A DNA stretch of 61,822 nucleotides from CAMLHU01 sp049680185 (GCA_049680185.1 JBAUHI010000042.1:1-61822), one strand, 5' to 3'; positions 1-8,435 are shown, counted from the first letter of the stretch. The notes: generated by a model not told the origin, from the letters alone. A program made the numbers and translations.

Positions 1-87
1 CTCGCGAGGCGGCCCGTCGTGTTCATTCGCTGGGTCCTGCGAGACCTTGATCACGTTCTCAGCGGCGGGCCACTTGGCGTCGATCAC
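1..87 (-). CDS. Possible 3'-truncated ORF running off the window edge
   Basis: An open frame on the minus strand starts with GTG at 85-87, ten bases after the kinase stop codon at 97-99, and stays open for 29 codons to the window edge. A purine-rich GGGGA lies just upstream of the GTG and could serve as ribosome binding site. The visible peptide is hydrophilic and begins V-I-D-A-K-W-P. It is too short to assign to a family. The position would make it the next gene in the kinase transcription unit. It may equally be chance openness in high-GC DNA. Confidence 0.3.
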   Translation of the reverse strand, partial: MIDAKWPAAENVIKVSQDPANEHDGPPRE

Positions 88-96
88 CGTCCCCGT

Positions 97-1884
97 TCAG
101 GGGCGTGACTTCCACCACCGGAGCGCCTGGCGGGTCCATTCGCCGCTGCGATGCCGGATCCCCACTACCCGGTTCAACGCCTGGTGGAATTCCGCGGCCG
201 AGGGATACCGGAGCTCGACCTCCGACTGCATCGCACGTTCGAGCACCTCGATGAGCTGGATGCGCACATCTGGGCGGCGACGATGCAGGTCGGGGAATCG
301 GTTCATGGTCTGCCGCGCGAGGATCTCTTCCGTCGAGCTTCCCGGGAAGGGAGATTCCCCCAGGAGTGCGAAGTACGCGACCGCGGCCAGGCTGTAGAGG
401 TCGGTCCGCTGGTCGACCCGTTCCCCCAGGAGCTGTTCCGGGCTCGCGAACTGGGGGGTGCCGCTCTGGCTGGTGGCGCCGCCGAACTTCCCGTCGCCCC
501 GCAGGGCCAGCGCCAGGCCGAAGTCGGTGATCCGGAGCCTGCCGTCGCGTTCCAGGAGGAGATTCTCGGGCTTGACGTCACGGTGGACCAGCCCCTGTTG
601 GTGGGCCTGACCGAGCGCGGACAACGCTTCCCGAAGGAGTCGCAGGACCTCATCGACCGAGAGCGGACCGTCGCGTGCGACCTTCTGTGCCACGTTAGGC
701 CCGTCGACGAGCTCCATCGTGTACCAGAGGAGTCCGGAACGCCCCGCGATGTCGTAGATGTCGACGATGTTCGGGTGGTTCAGGCGTGCCGCCAATTGGG
801 CCTCACGGCGGAATCGTTCCACGACCGCGGGGTCAGCGGTCAAGTGCGGGTGCATCACCTTGAGTGCCACCTCGCGTTCCAGGTGCAGGTCGCGCACTCG
901 GTACACTCGGCCGAAGCCGCCTGCGCCCAGCAGGGACAAGAGTTCGTAGTCGTCGCCCAGCGCCCGCCGCAGGCGCTTCTCGTAGTGTCCGGTGTCCTCC
1001 GGCATCACGTCGCCGCCCCCGCCCCCGCCCCCCGGCACCATGAGCGCCGGGTTGTCGAAGGTGCCCGCGTCGGAGGCAAAGTCCTCCAGCATCTCCGACG
1101 CGGTGAGGTAGCGGTCGGCGGCATTGGGCCTGAGGGCGCGCAAGAGGATCCGCTCGATAGCGCCGGGCGTCGCTGGTCGGAGTTCCATCGGACGGACGAG
1201 CGTCGCGCTGTCGAGCGGCGGTTCGACGCCAGTGATGGCGAAGTACAGTACCGCGCCCACCGTGTACACGTCGCTGGCCTGGTCGCCCACCCGGCCGTCC
1301 CGCACCTCGGGCGCCATGAACTTTGCCCCCGACGGCCTCACATCCGGCGGGATCATCGGGAGCGTCCAGCTGGAATACCGCAGTTCGGTCACGATGCCCC
1401 GGCCCGCCAGGTTGAGCAGCACCGCGGCCGGCACGATCCGGCGGACGATGATCCCGTGCGCGTGGGCATGCTCGAGCGCGGAGAGCAGGTCGCGGGCGAG
1501 GGAGTGGACGGCAGGGATGGGGCGGGGACCGCGTTGCGCCGCCTCCTGGAGACTCTCGCCTTCGATCCAGTTCCCGACCCGGAACGCCACGTCGCCGACG
1601 ACACCTGCATCGTACGCATGCCGGATGGCGGGGTGGTCCAGCTGCCCCAGCGCCTCGGCCTCGCGCAGGAACCAGCGACGGATCGCCTCGTCGGTGTAGA
1701 AGTTGACCCGGAGCGACACCGGCCGGTTGAGCACCGTATCGTACGCCGCATACAGCACCCGCTCCCGGGACGACGCGATCAGCGTGTCGAGCCGGTAGCG
1801 CTCGCCCACCGCCGCATGCACTCGATCGTGCGTGGCGAGCGGGGCCGGCGTCAGGGTCGAGGGGGTGTTGGCCACGGGCCTCAA
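97..1884 (-). CDS. Ser/Thr protein kinase with N-terminal pseudokinase domain
   Basis: This 595-residue protein contains two Hanks-type kinase folds in tandem. The C-terminal one (about 315-580) has a full catalytic set: glycine loop GAGGFGRV near 323, the VALK lysine near 341, HRDVKPEN near 433, DFG near 452 and a P-E-Q activation-segment motif. The N-terminal copy (about 30-270) keeps the overall layout and an APE-like motif but has Arg for the ATP-binding Lys, V-R-R-I-V-P where HRD should be and no DFG, so it is probably a pseudokinase. A run of seven glycines near 286 links the halves. No membrane segment is visible, so it should be cytoplasmic. Phosphorylation of Ser/Thr in partner proteins is inferred from the family; the substrate is unknown. 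Confidence 0.9.
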   Translation of the reverse strand: MRPVANTPSTLTPAPLATHDRVHAAVGERYRLDTLIASSRERVLYAAYDTVLNRPVSLRVNFYTDEAIRRWFLREAEALGQLDHPAIRHAYDAGVVGDVAFRVGNWIEGESLQEAAQRGPRPIPAVHSLARDLLSALEHAHAHGIIVRRIVPAAVLLNLAGRGIVTELRYSSWTLPMIPPDVRPSGAKFMAPEVRDGRVGDQASDVYTVGAVLYFAITGVEPPLDSATLVRPMELRPATPGAIERILLRALRPNAADRYLTASEMLEDFASDAGTFDNPALMVPGGGGGGGDVMPEDTGHYEKRLRRALGDDYELLSLLGAGGFGRVYRVRDLHLEREVALKVMHPHLTADPAVVERFRREAQLAARLNHPNIVDIYDIAGRSGLLWYTMELVDGPNVAQKVARDGPLSVDEVLRLLREALSALGQAHQQGLVHRDVKPENLLLERDGRLRITDFGLALALRGDGKFGGATSQSGTPQFASPEQLLGERVDQRTDLYSLAAVAYFALLGESPFPGSSTEEILARQTMNRFPDLHRRRPDVRIQLIEVLERAMQSEVELRYPSAAEFHQALNRVVGIRHRSGEWTRQALRWWKSRP

Positions 1885-1961
1885 GGTTCGAAGGTCAGGG
1901 TGCAGCCGTCAGAGCGTCACGCGCTCGCGTGAATATACCGAACCTGCTGTCATTATTGGAG

Positions 1962-2137
1962 TTACGTACCGACAGCAGCCTGGGGGCTTGCCATCGTGGA
2001 TGGGGTCGACTAGGATTCCATCCGTTGAAGTTGATGTGACATAGCCCGAATGGGCCCCAGGGGTTTGGCTTGCAGCCTGGGTGAACAATCCTGACAAGCC
2101 CAACTCCCCGGCGCGTTCCACGCGCTGGGGTTTTGTT
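1962..2137 (+). ncRNA. Candidate structured RNA ending in an intrinsic terminator
   Basis: The plus strand between the kinase and the next minus-strand stop codon contains no gene but shows a coherent fold. An outer stem pairs 1984-1990 with 2095-2101. It encloses three hairpins: 1998-2003 with 2018-2023, 2044-2047 with 2052-2055, and 2056-2061 with 2076-2081. A strong intrinsic terminator follows at 2106-2137. This is the shape of a multibranch riboswitch-like or regulatory RNA of about 175 nt. No known class motif (SRP, tmRNA, TPP, SAM, cobalamin) was recognised. No plus-strand gene follows, so a free-standing RNA is more likely than a leader. The 5' end is a guess from a CATTAT hexamer at 1950-1955. 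Confidence 0.35.
2106..2137 (+). terminator. Rho-independent terminator on the plus strand
   Basis: A ten-base stem (2106-2115 with 2121-2130, one G-T pair) with a five-base loop is followed by TTTTGTT on the plus strand. The T-run is only on the plus side, so it terminates plus-strand transcription. No plus-strand protein gene lies upstream, which is the main support for the candidate RNA. Confidence 0.7.
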
Positions 2138-2140
2138 CTG

Positions 2141-2740
2141 CTAGATCCCTAGTGACTCGGCCAGCGCCCCGGTCAATAGCCGCAACTCCCCCAACATCTC
2201 CCGTCGTGGCCACGCCTCGTGGCGATCGAGCGTCTCGGCCACCGAGCGGAACCACCACACCAACTGCCCTCCCGTCGCGGCCCGGGTCGTGGGCACGTAC
2301 TCCGGCCCGAGCCGGCGGACATCGCTCAGGATGGTGCCGCAGTCGAGGATCTCGTGGGCGGCGCGGATGGAGAGCGTCCGGGGCTCGAGCGTCGCGAGAT
2401 GCGCCAACCGGTCGACGCACTCGGTCTCCCATGTCGTGCGCAGCGAGCGCTCCGCCGCGGGCTCCGGCGGAAGGGTGTCCCCCACGACCGCCATTGCCAC
2501 GGGCCCGAATTTCTCGCTCAGGCGCCGGACCAGCGCAGGCCGCTCGTCGACCGCTGCCTGGACGAGGACTTCGTGCAATACCGCTGCGACCACGATGACC
2601 TCTTCGCATCCATACGATGTGAGGATGATCGCGAGGTTCGCGGGCCGGGCGAGCGTGGCGGCCGGGAGGGTCGAGTCGCGTGAGAGGTGCTTCGCCGCGA
2701 ATGCCAGGGCGTGCACGGTGCGATCGGAGTATCCGCTCAC
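2141..2740 (-). CDS. Degenerate RelA/SpoT-type HD-domain protein
   Basis: About 199 residues. The segment R-P-A-N-L-A-I-I-L, then G-C-E-E-V and A-A-V-L-H-E, then F-G-P-V-A, follows the order of the HD hydrolase domain of RelA/SpoT proteins and small alarmone hydrolases. The usual HP is replaced by R-P-A and the HD dyad by H-E, so metal binding and hydrolysis are doubtful. No synthetase domain is present. I chose the GTG at 2738-2740, which overlaps the queE stop codon as GTGA and suggests translational coupling; an ATG at 2798-2800 would add 20 residues overlapping queE. Function is unknown. It could be a nucleotide-binding regulator. Confidence 0.6.
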   Translation of the reverse strand: MSGYSDRTVHALAFAAKHLSRDSTLPAATLARPANLAIILTSYGCEEVIVVAAVLHEVLVQAAVDERPALVRRLSEKFGPVAMAVVGDTLPPEPAAERSLRTTWETECVDRLAHLATLEPRTLSIRAAHEILDCGTILSDVRRLGPEYVPTTRAATGGQLVWWFRSVAETLDRHEAWPRREMLGELRLLTGALAESLGI

Positions 2741-3411
2741 GGGATGCCAAGGAGTTTGTGGGTCTGGAGCGACAGGCGCCACCGGGGATGGTCGAGGCAA
2801 TACCGCATCGCGAGGCCGGTGTTCCGTGCCAGCTCCGGGCCGTCCATCGGCTGCAGGAAGAAGTGCGAGAACTCCAGCGAGCCGTACCGCTCGGGGTCGG
2901 CGCCGACCTGCGGGAAGACGAGCTTCAGCTCATCACCCCGGGTCAACACCAGCGGCGCCTCGGCCTTGGGACTTACGCAGGTCCAGTCGATCCCGTCGGG
3001 CGCTGGCTGCGTCCCGTTCGTTTCCACGGCGATCCGGAATCCGACGGCGTGGAAGGCGTCGATGAGCCCCGGATCGAGCTGCAGAAGCGGCTCGCCGCCG
3101 GTGCACACGACCAGGGCGGTGCGGTGGACCGGATCGGCGCCGATGCGTGCGCTGCGGCGAGTTTCGTCATCGCCATCCCAGATCTCCGCGGCCCTTTGGG
3201 CCAGGTCCCGGGCGGTGGAGAACTTGCCGCCATTCGGGCCGTCGGTGCCGACGAACTCCGTGTCGCAGAACCGGCAGACGGCCGTGGCGCGATCGGCCTC
3301 GCGCCCGGTCCAGAGATTGCACCCCGCGAACCGGCAGAACACCGCCGGCGATCCCGCCTGTGCGCCCTCTCCCTGCAGCGTGTAGAAGAGTTCCTTGACG
3401 GCGTAGGGCAT
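2737..3411 (-). CDS. queE: 7-carboxy-7-deazaguanine synthase
   Basis: QueE is a radical-SAM enzyme that contracts 6-carboxytetrahydropterin to 7-carboxy-7-deazaguanine on the path to queuosine or other deazapurines. The 224-residue product opens with the family's E-L-F-Y-T-L-Q-G-E-G motif. It carries the widely spaced cluster cysteines C-x14-C-x2-C typical of QueE instead of the standard CxxxCxxC. T-G-G-E-P for SAM contact and V-E-T-N-G-T follow. The ATG at 3409-3411 fits homologue N-termini. A longer reading to 3480 would translate tandem-repeat DNA and is rejected. It lies downstream of queC with a 65-base gap of repeats, and its stop overlaps the next gene. Confidence 0.92.
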   Translation of the reverse strand: MPYAVKELFYTLQGEGAQAGSPAVFCRFAGCNLWTGREADRATAVCRFCDTEFVGTDGPNGGKFSTARDLAQRAAEIWDGDDETRRSARIGADPVHRTALVVCTGGEPLLQLDPGLIDAFHAVGFRIAVETNGTQPAPDGIDWTCVSPKAEAPLVLTRGDELKLVFPQVGADPERYGSLEFSHFFLQPMDGPELARNTGLAMRYCLDHPRWRLSLQTHKLLGIP

Positions 3412-3419
3412 CCCCAAAG

Positions 3420-3494
3420 GTGAACCGTGAACAGTGAAAAGTGAACGGGCGGCACCTCGGTCGGTCCCGCTCGCGTTCATGGTTCGCCGTTCAC
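3420..3494. repeat. Facing GTGAAC-type heptamer arrays between queC and queE
   Basis: Four heptamers (GTGAACC, GTGAACA, GTGAAAA, GTGAACG) fill 3420-3447. Three reverse-oriented heptamers (CGTTCAT, GGTTCGC, CGTTCAC) fill 3474-3494. The two runs are inverted relative to each other and could form a long imperfect hairpin. The right run overlaps the last codons and the TGA stop of queC (3477-3479). Confidence 0.8.
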
Positions 3495-4187
3495 CGCCGA
3501 CCGGACGTACTTCGCCGGATCCGTGGTCCCGTTCTCCGCGAACCCCCGCAGGCGCAGCCGGCAGGCGTCACAGCGTCCACAGGCGAGCCCATCGGGGGTG
3601 GGGTCGTAGCAGGTGAGCGTCATCGCGTAGTCCACGCCGAGCGCCAGGCCGCGGGCGATGATCTCGCGCTTGGTCAGGTGGAGGAGCGGAGCGTGGACGG
3701 TCATCGGCGGGGAGCCTTCGATGGCGGCGCGGGTGGCCAGGCGGGCCATCCGCTGGAATGCGTCGAGGAACTCGGGGCGGCAATCGGGGTAGCCGCTGTA
3801 GTCGAGGGCGTTGATGCCGAGGAAGATGTCGGCCGCATCGAGCTGCTCGGCGATCCCTAGTGCATACGCCAGGAAGATCGTGTTGCGGGCGGGGACGTAG
3901 GTGCTGGGGATGCCGTGGGCGATCGCGTCGTCGCTGCGATCCTTGGGGATCGATCCGGTGCCGGTGAGCGCCGAGCCCTGGAACGCCGCCGGGTCGAGCG
4001 CCACGATGCGGTGCTCGATGGTGCCCAGGCGATGGGCGAGTGCGGTGGCCCGGTCAAGCTCGATCGCGTGGCGCTGACCGTACCGGAAGCTGAGCGCGTG
4101 GCACTCGAAACCCTCCTCTCGCGCGATCGCAAGTGTCGTCGCCGAGTCCATGCCGCCACTCAGGAGCACCACCGCCCGTTGTGTCAT
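3477..4187 (-). CDS. queC: 7-cyano-7-deazaguanine (preQ0) synthase
   Basis: QueC converts 7-carboxy-7-deazaguanine to preQ0 using ATP and ammonia. The 236-residue product begins with the ATP-pyrophosphatase loop S-G-G-M-D-S near residue 10. It contains an R-Y-G-Q-R-H motif and ends with the zinc site C-x8-C-x2-C-x2-C (L-A-C-G-R-C-D-A-C). The ATG at 4185-4187 places SGGMDS at the expected distance; an upstream extension to 4343 has no family similarity and overlaps the next gene. The final residues V-N-G-E-P and the stop lie in the tandem-repeat array. It is followed by queE on the same strand. Confidence 0.93.
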   Translation of the reverse strand: MTQRAVVLLSGGMDSATTLAIAREEGFECHALSFRYGQRHAIELDRATALAHRLGTIEHRIVALDPAAFQGSALTGTGSIPKDRSDDAIAHGIPSTYVPARNTIFLAYALGIAEQLDAADIFLGINALDYSGYPDCRPEFLDAFQRMARLATRAAIEGSPPMTVHAPLLHLTKREIIARGLALGVDYAMTLTCYDPTPDGLACGRCDACRLRLRGFAENGTTDPAKYVRSAVNGEP

Positions 4188-4215
4188 GCGGGGAATATAG
4201 GCCCGGAACCGGCGG

Positions 4216-5175
4216 TCATTTCGCGACTGGATCCCGAACGAGGAGGTGGCGCAACGCGGCCTCGAGCGTCGGGAAGCGGAACTGGAATCCCGAGGCGTGG
4301 AGTGCCGCGGGGAGGACCCGCTGGCCAGCGAGGAGCGCCTCATCGGCGAGTTGCCCGAAGAGGAGGCGCAGCGCCACGGCCGGCACCGGCAGGATCGCAG
4401 GGCGTCGGAGCAACCGGGCCAGCGTGGCCGTGAACTCGGCGTTGGTGACCGGCGTGGGCGCCGTCACGTTCACCGGACCCCGCAGGGCGTCGGTCCGCAT
4501 CGCGTGGCGAATGGCCCCGACCACGTCATCCAGCGCGACCCAGCTCATCCACTGGCGACCAGTGCCGAGGCGTCCCCCGAGGCCGGCTCGGAACGGCGTG
4601 AGCATTTGCGCCAGCGCACCGCCATCGGGCGAGAGGACAATGCCGAACCTCGTCCGCACTACCCGGATCCCCGCTGCTTCCGCCGGTGCGCTCGCGGCCT
4701 CCCACTCCCGTCCGACCTCGGCGAGGAAGCCCGAACCGGTCTCCGATGCCTCGGTGAGGGCTTCGTCCGGGCGGTCGCCGTAGATGCCCACCGCAGACGC
4801 CGCGATCAGCACCCGGGGCGGTCGAGGAAGGCGATCCATGGCGGCCACCAAATTGGCGGTTCCGTGCACCCGGCTCATGCGGATCGCCGCCTTCCGGCGT
4901 CCGGACCAACGGCCACCGGCGATGCTCTCGCCGGCAAGGTGGATGATCGCGTCCACGTCTCCGAGGCCGGAGAGGTCCGCCGCCGCGTCGGGGTCCCAGC
5001 GCAGCTCCGTCGCCGCGATCGGGGGGCGGCGCACCAGGCGCGTCACCCGGTGGCCCTCCGTCGTGAGCGAGGCCTCGAGGGCGTGTCCAATGAGGCCTGA
5101 CGCGCCGGTGATGGCGACGTGGAGTGGCACCTGGTGGGGCGGCGGGGGCGTGGCTGAGGCGTGATCGTGTGACAT
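4216..5175 (-). CDS. TIGR01777-family SDR epimerase (YfcH/SulA-like)
   Basis: This 319-residue protein is an extended short-chain dehydrogenase. It has an N-terminal Rossmann motif G-A-S-G-L-I-G, an I-I-H-L-A-G-E-S-I segment and a catalytic-region Y-G-D motif. The C-terminal region, from about 240 onward, matches the DUF1731 extension that defines the TIGR01777 group (YfcH). Members are NAD(P)-binding, and their substrate is generally unknown. The gene sits between queC and the protease gene on the same strand with short gaps (28 and 13 bases), so it is probably cotranscribed. No link to queuosine synthesis is known. Confidence 0.85.
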   Translation of the reverse strand: MSHDHASATPPPPHQVPLHVAITGASGLIGHALEASLTTEGHRVTRLVRRPPIAATELRWDPDAAADLSGLGDVDAIIHLAGESIAGGRWSGRRKAAIRMSRVHGTANLVAAMDRLPRPPRVLIAASAVGIYGDRPDEALTEASETGSGFLAEVGREWEAASAPAEAAGIRVVRTRFGIVLSPDGGALAQMLTPFRAGLGGRLGTGRQWMSWVALDDVVGAIRHAMRTDALRGPVNVTAPTPVTNAEFTATLARLLRRPAILPVPAVALRLLFGQLADEALLAGQRVLPAALHASGFQFRFPTLEAALRHLLVRDPVAK

Positions 5176-5188
5176 CAGGCAGCGCCGA

Positions 5189-6292
5189 TCAGTGCGCCGT
5201 GGAACGGCGGACCAGCATCAGATCGGCCACGTTGTCCTTGCTGAACAGCCCGATCACGGCACCCCGGGCGTCCACCACCGGTAGCGCCGGCAGCCGGCTG
5301 TGCAGCAATGCCTCCAGCGCGGCGGGGAAGGGGGCCGTCTCGGCGAGGAGGGGGACGTTCGTGACCATCACCTGCCGGATCTCGGCGGCAGCCCCAAAGC
5401 GGTGGAGGCCGAGCACCAGCAGGTCACGGGTGAGGAGTCCCGCGAATCCGCCGTTCACTTCCTGGATGGGGAAATCACGCTGGTCGGTCGAGGTGAGAAG
5501 TTCCGCGGCACGTTCGAGCGGCGCCCACGCCGGCAGGCTGTCAAATCGCCGCACCATCACCTGGCCCACCGTGAGGCCGGCGCCGACCGACCGGTACTCG
5601 ACCGCCGCCGCCTCCGCCGAGGCACCGAACCAGACGAACACCGCGATCAGGACCAGGATCGGATTCACCGGGTAGACGCCCGGGATGCCGAAGAGCCCGA
5701 CCAGGGCAAAGCCGACCGCAATGACCTTCCCGACCCGTGCGGCGACCTGCGTCCCCCGCACGAATCCGTTCCGCCGTGCGAGGAAGGAGCGGAGCACCCG
5801 ACCGCCGTCCATCGGAAAGGCTGGGATCAGGTTGAAGAGGAGGAGGTAGACGTTCACCTCGACCAGCAGCCAGACGAGGGTGGCTGCGGTGAGTGGTCCA
5901 TCGACGGCGGCATCGGCAGGGAGGTGGAGCAGGAGCGCGGTCGCATAGGCCAGGGCGGCGAGTGCCAGCGTCACCAGCGGGCCGGCGATCGCGATCAGGA
6001 ACTCCTGGCGCGGCTCCTCGGGGATCCGGACCAGCCGCGCGACACCTCCGATGGGGAGGAGGATGATATCTGCGGTGGCCACCCCGAACCGGGCCGCCAT
6101 GCGCGCGTGGCCCAGCTCATGGAGGATGACGCACGCGAAGACAGCGAGGATCACGAACACGGAGCCGACCGCGCCCTGGGTGCCGCCGGCGCTGAACCCT
6201 TCGGCGGCGGCCCAGGCGAGGAGCAGGAAGAACGTGACGTGGACCTTGAGCGCGATGCCCCAAAGCCGACCGATCTTGAAGGACCATCCCAT
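5189..6292 (-). CDS. Site-2 protease family metalloprotease with CBS pair
   Basis: A 367-residue membrane protein of the S2P/M50 family. It has the zinc motif H-E-L-G-H near residue 57 within a hydrophobic segment and the second signature P-x4-D-G-G near 163. Several hydrophobic helices lie between. The last 130 residues form two CBS motifs with V-M-V-R-R and S-K-D-N, resembling Rip3-type proteases. Members cleave transmembrane segments, often of anti-sigma factors, and CBS domains may bind adenylates. The substrate is unknown. I chose the ATG at 6290-6292, giving M-G-W-S-F-K-I-G-R, typical of the family; upstream reading enters the speA leader. Confidence 0.88.
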   Translation of the reverse strand: MGWSFKIGRLWGIALKVHVTFFLLLAWAAAEGFSAGGTQGAVGSVFVILAVFACVILHELGHARMAARFGVATADIILLPIGGVARLVRIPEEPRQEFLIAIAGPLVTLALAALAYATALLLHLPADAAVDGPLTAATLVWLLVEVNVYLLLFNLIPAFPMDGGRVLRSFLARRNGFVRGTQVAARVGKVIAVGFALVGLFGIPGVYPVNPILVLIAVFVWFGASAEAAAVEYRSVGAGLTVGQVMVRRFDSLPAWAPLERAAELLTSTDQRDFPIQEVNGGFAGLLTRDLLVLGLHRFGAAAEIRQVMVTNVPLLAETAPFPAALEALLHSRLPALPVVDARGAVIGLFSKDNVADLMLVRRSTAH

Positions 6293-6350
6293 GGCGGAGG
6301 ATACCCGGCCAGGGAGGGTGGCGGCCAGCCCCCGGGCGGGACACGGGTGC

Positions 6351-6379
6351 TTTCCGTCACCCCGACCGGGCACTACTAT
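6351..6379 (+). promoter_or_regulatory. Candidate speA promoter
   Basis: TACTAT at 6374-6379 resembles a -10 element, with TTTCCG 17 bases upstream as a poor -35. A start near 6386 would leave out the upstream ATG at 6291 and favour an initiation codon after 6400 for speA. Based only on motif reading. Confidence 0.3.
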
Positions 6380-6488
6380 TGAGCCTTCGCACCCAAGCTG
6401 GAGCACCGCCATCAGCACCACCGCCAAGCCGTCCCATCCGGCCTCGCCCGCCGGCAACTCAGCGCCGACCCCGGCGACCCCGAGCGCA

Positions 6489-8435
6489 GTGGCTGCACCG
6501 CCGGCCCCGCCCGCGTGGACGATCAAGGACTCGGAAAAGCTCTACAACGTCGCCGGGTGGGGGCTGGGGTATTTCCGCATCAGCCCTGCAGGGCACGTGA
6601 CCGTGCATCCCGACGGCAATGCCAAGCACGGGCTCGATCTCTTCCAGCTGGCCATGGATCTCGAGGCGCAGGGGATCCGCCTGCCGCTCCTGCTCCGGTT
6701 CTCCGACATCCTCAAGTCCCGCCTCGAGGCGCTGGCCACGCAGTTCGACCACGCCATCAAGGAGTTCGGCTACGAGGGGACGTACACCACCGTGTACCCC
6801 ATCAAGGTCAACCAGCAGCGCCATGTGGTGCAGGAGATCGTCGAGTTCGGCACCCCGTTCGGCGTGGGGTTGGAGTGCGGATCGAAGCCGGAATTGCAGG
6901 CGGTGCTCGGCATCTCGGAGAGCACGGACCATCTCATCGTCTGCAACGGTTACAAGGACGAGGAATTCCTCCGGCTCGCGCTCATGGGCCAGAAGCTCGG
7001 CCACCAGGTGTTCATCGTGGTCGAACAGTTGAATGAGCTTGACACGCTGCTGCGGGTGGCCGGTGAGTTCGACGTCACCCCGCAGATCGGCGTGCGCATC
7101 AAGCTCGCCACCGAAGGCGCGGGGCGCTGGGCCAAGAGCGGCGGCGAAAAGAGCAAGTTCGGCCTGAGCGCCGCCCAGCTGACCCGGCTGCTGAGCCGGC
7201 TCGAGGCGGAGAACAAGAAGGACTGGCTCAAGCTCATCCACTTCCACCTTGGCAGCCAGATCACCGACATCCGGTTCATCAAGGCGGGGCTGGAGGAAGT
7301 GGCGCGATTCTACGCCGAGATCCACAAGCTCGGGTTCGGGGTGACGCACGTGGATGTCGGTGGGGGGCTGGGCGTAGACTACGACGGGTCCAGGTCGATC
7401 CGGCCTGCCAGCATGAATTACACGATGCGGGAGTACGCCAACGACATCGTTTACACCGTGGGCACAGTGTGCCGGCAACTGGGACTCCCCCACCCGCACC
7501 TGATCTCCGAGTCGGGGCGCGCCATCACTGCGCATCACTCACTGCTGCTCGTCAACGTCATCGACGTGGAATCGCAGTTGGAGGCGGTGCTTCCTCCCCT
7601 TCGATCGGAGGCGCATCCGCTGCTCAAGGAGATGCGCGACAACCTCGACGGGCTGGAATCGGCGCCGGAGCGCCTGGCCGAAGCGTTCCACGACGCCACC
7701 TTTGCCAAGGAGCGGGCGCAGGAACTCTTCGCGAGCGGGGTGTTCTCGCTGCGCGACCGGGCCGACGCCGAGCAGCTGTACCTGTGCACCGTCAAGGCGG
7801 TGGCCAAGGCCACTGGCGATGATCGTGCCAGCTATGCGGACATCCAGGGCGACATCGACGCCACCCTGGTCGACCGGTACTTCTGCAACTTCTCGCTCTT
7901 CCAGTCGTTGCCGGACAGCTGGGCCATCGACCAGCTCTTCCCGATCATGCCGATCCACCGCCTGGCGGAGCAGCCCACGCGACGGGGGACGTTGCAGGAC
8001 ATCACCTGCGACTCCGACGGCACCATCGACCGCTTCTCCGGCGGCCGGAAGGGGAAGCCGGCGCTCGAGGTCCATCCGCTCCTCGACGATGAGCCGTACA
8101 TCCTGGGCATCTTCCTGACCGGCGCATATCAGGAGATCCTGGGTGACCTCCACAACCTCTTCGGTGATACCAACGCGGTGCATGTGCGGCTCACCGAGTC
8201 CGGTTACGAAGTGACCGACCTGGTGCGCGGCGATACGGTGACCGAGGTGCTCAACTACGTACAGTTCAACGCTGGCGACCTTTTGACGGTGTTCCGTCGC
8301 AAGGTGAGCCGGGCCACGAGCATCACCCGGGCCGAGGCGAACATGTTCATCGCCGATTTCGTGGCGGGGTTGGAGGGGTACACGTATCTGGAGGACAGCA
8401 TCGCAGTGCGGGTGGAGAACAACGGGGACCGGTGA
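6489..8435 (+). CDS. speA: Biosynthetic arginine decarboxylase
   Basis: SpeA decarboxylates arginine to agmatine with PLP, the first step of the agmatine route to polyamines. The product from GTG at 6489 is 648 residues, the usual size for the family. It begins just before the conserved W-T-I-K-D-S-E-x-L-Y segment. Y-P-I-K-V-N-Q near 106 carries the PLP lysine. A glycine-rich phosphate loop D-V-G-G-G-L-G-V-D-Y, the S-E-S-G-R-A motif and a C-terminal C-D-S-D-G motif are present. The start is uncertain: ATC at 6411 follows a good GGAG site, and ATG at 6291 would add 66 residues without family similarity. It is transcribed divergently from the protease gene. Confidence 0.92.
   Translation: MAAPPAPPAWTIKDSEKLYNVAGWGLGYFRISPAGHVTVHPDGNAKHGLDLFQLAMDLEAQGIRLPLLLRFSDILKSRLEALATQFDHAIKEFGYEGTYTTVYPIKVNQQRHVVQEIVEFGTPFGVGLECGSKPELQAVLGISESTDHLIVCNGYKDEEFLRLALMGQKLGHQVFIVVEQLNELDTLLRVAGEFDVTPQIGVRIKLATEGAGRWAKSGGEKSKFGLSAAQLTRLLSRLEAENKKDWLKLIHFHLGSQITDIRFIKAGLEEVARFYAEIHKLGFGVTHVDVGGGLGVDYDGSRSIRPASMNYTMREYANDIVYTVGTVCRQLGLPHPHLISESGRAITAHHSLLLVNVIDVESQLEAVLPPLRSEAHPLLKEMRDNLDGLESAPERLAEAFHDATFAKERAQELFASGVFSLRDRADAEQLYLCTVKAVAKATGDDRASYADIQGDIDATLVDRYFCNFSLFQSLPDSWAIDQLFPIMPIHRLAEQPTRRGTLQDITCDSDGTIDRFSGGRKGKPALEVHPLLDDEPYILGIFLTGAYQEILGDLHNLFGDTNAVHVRLTESGYEVTDLVRGDTVTEVLNYVQFNAGDLLTVFRRKVSRATSITRAEANMFIADFVAGLEGYTYLEDSIAVRVENNGDR

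Noticed and set aside
151..1932. 593-residue plus-strand open frame
   Set aside because: Shadow of the kinase gene, which carries full kinase motifs on the other strand.
3412..3480. N-terminal extension of QueE
   Set aside because: It would translate GTGAAC-type repeat DNA, and homologues begin at the M-P-Y-A-V-K-E-L-F-Y segment.
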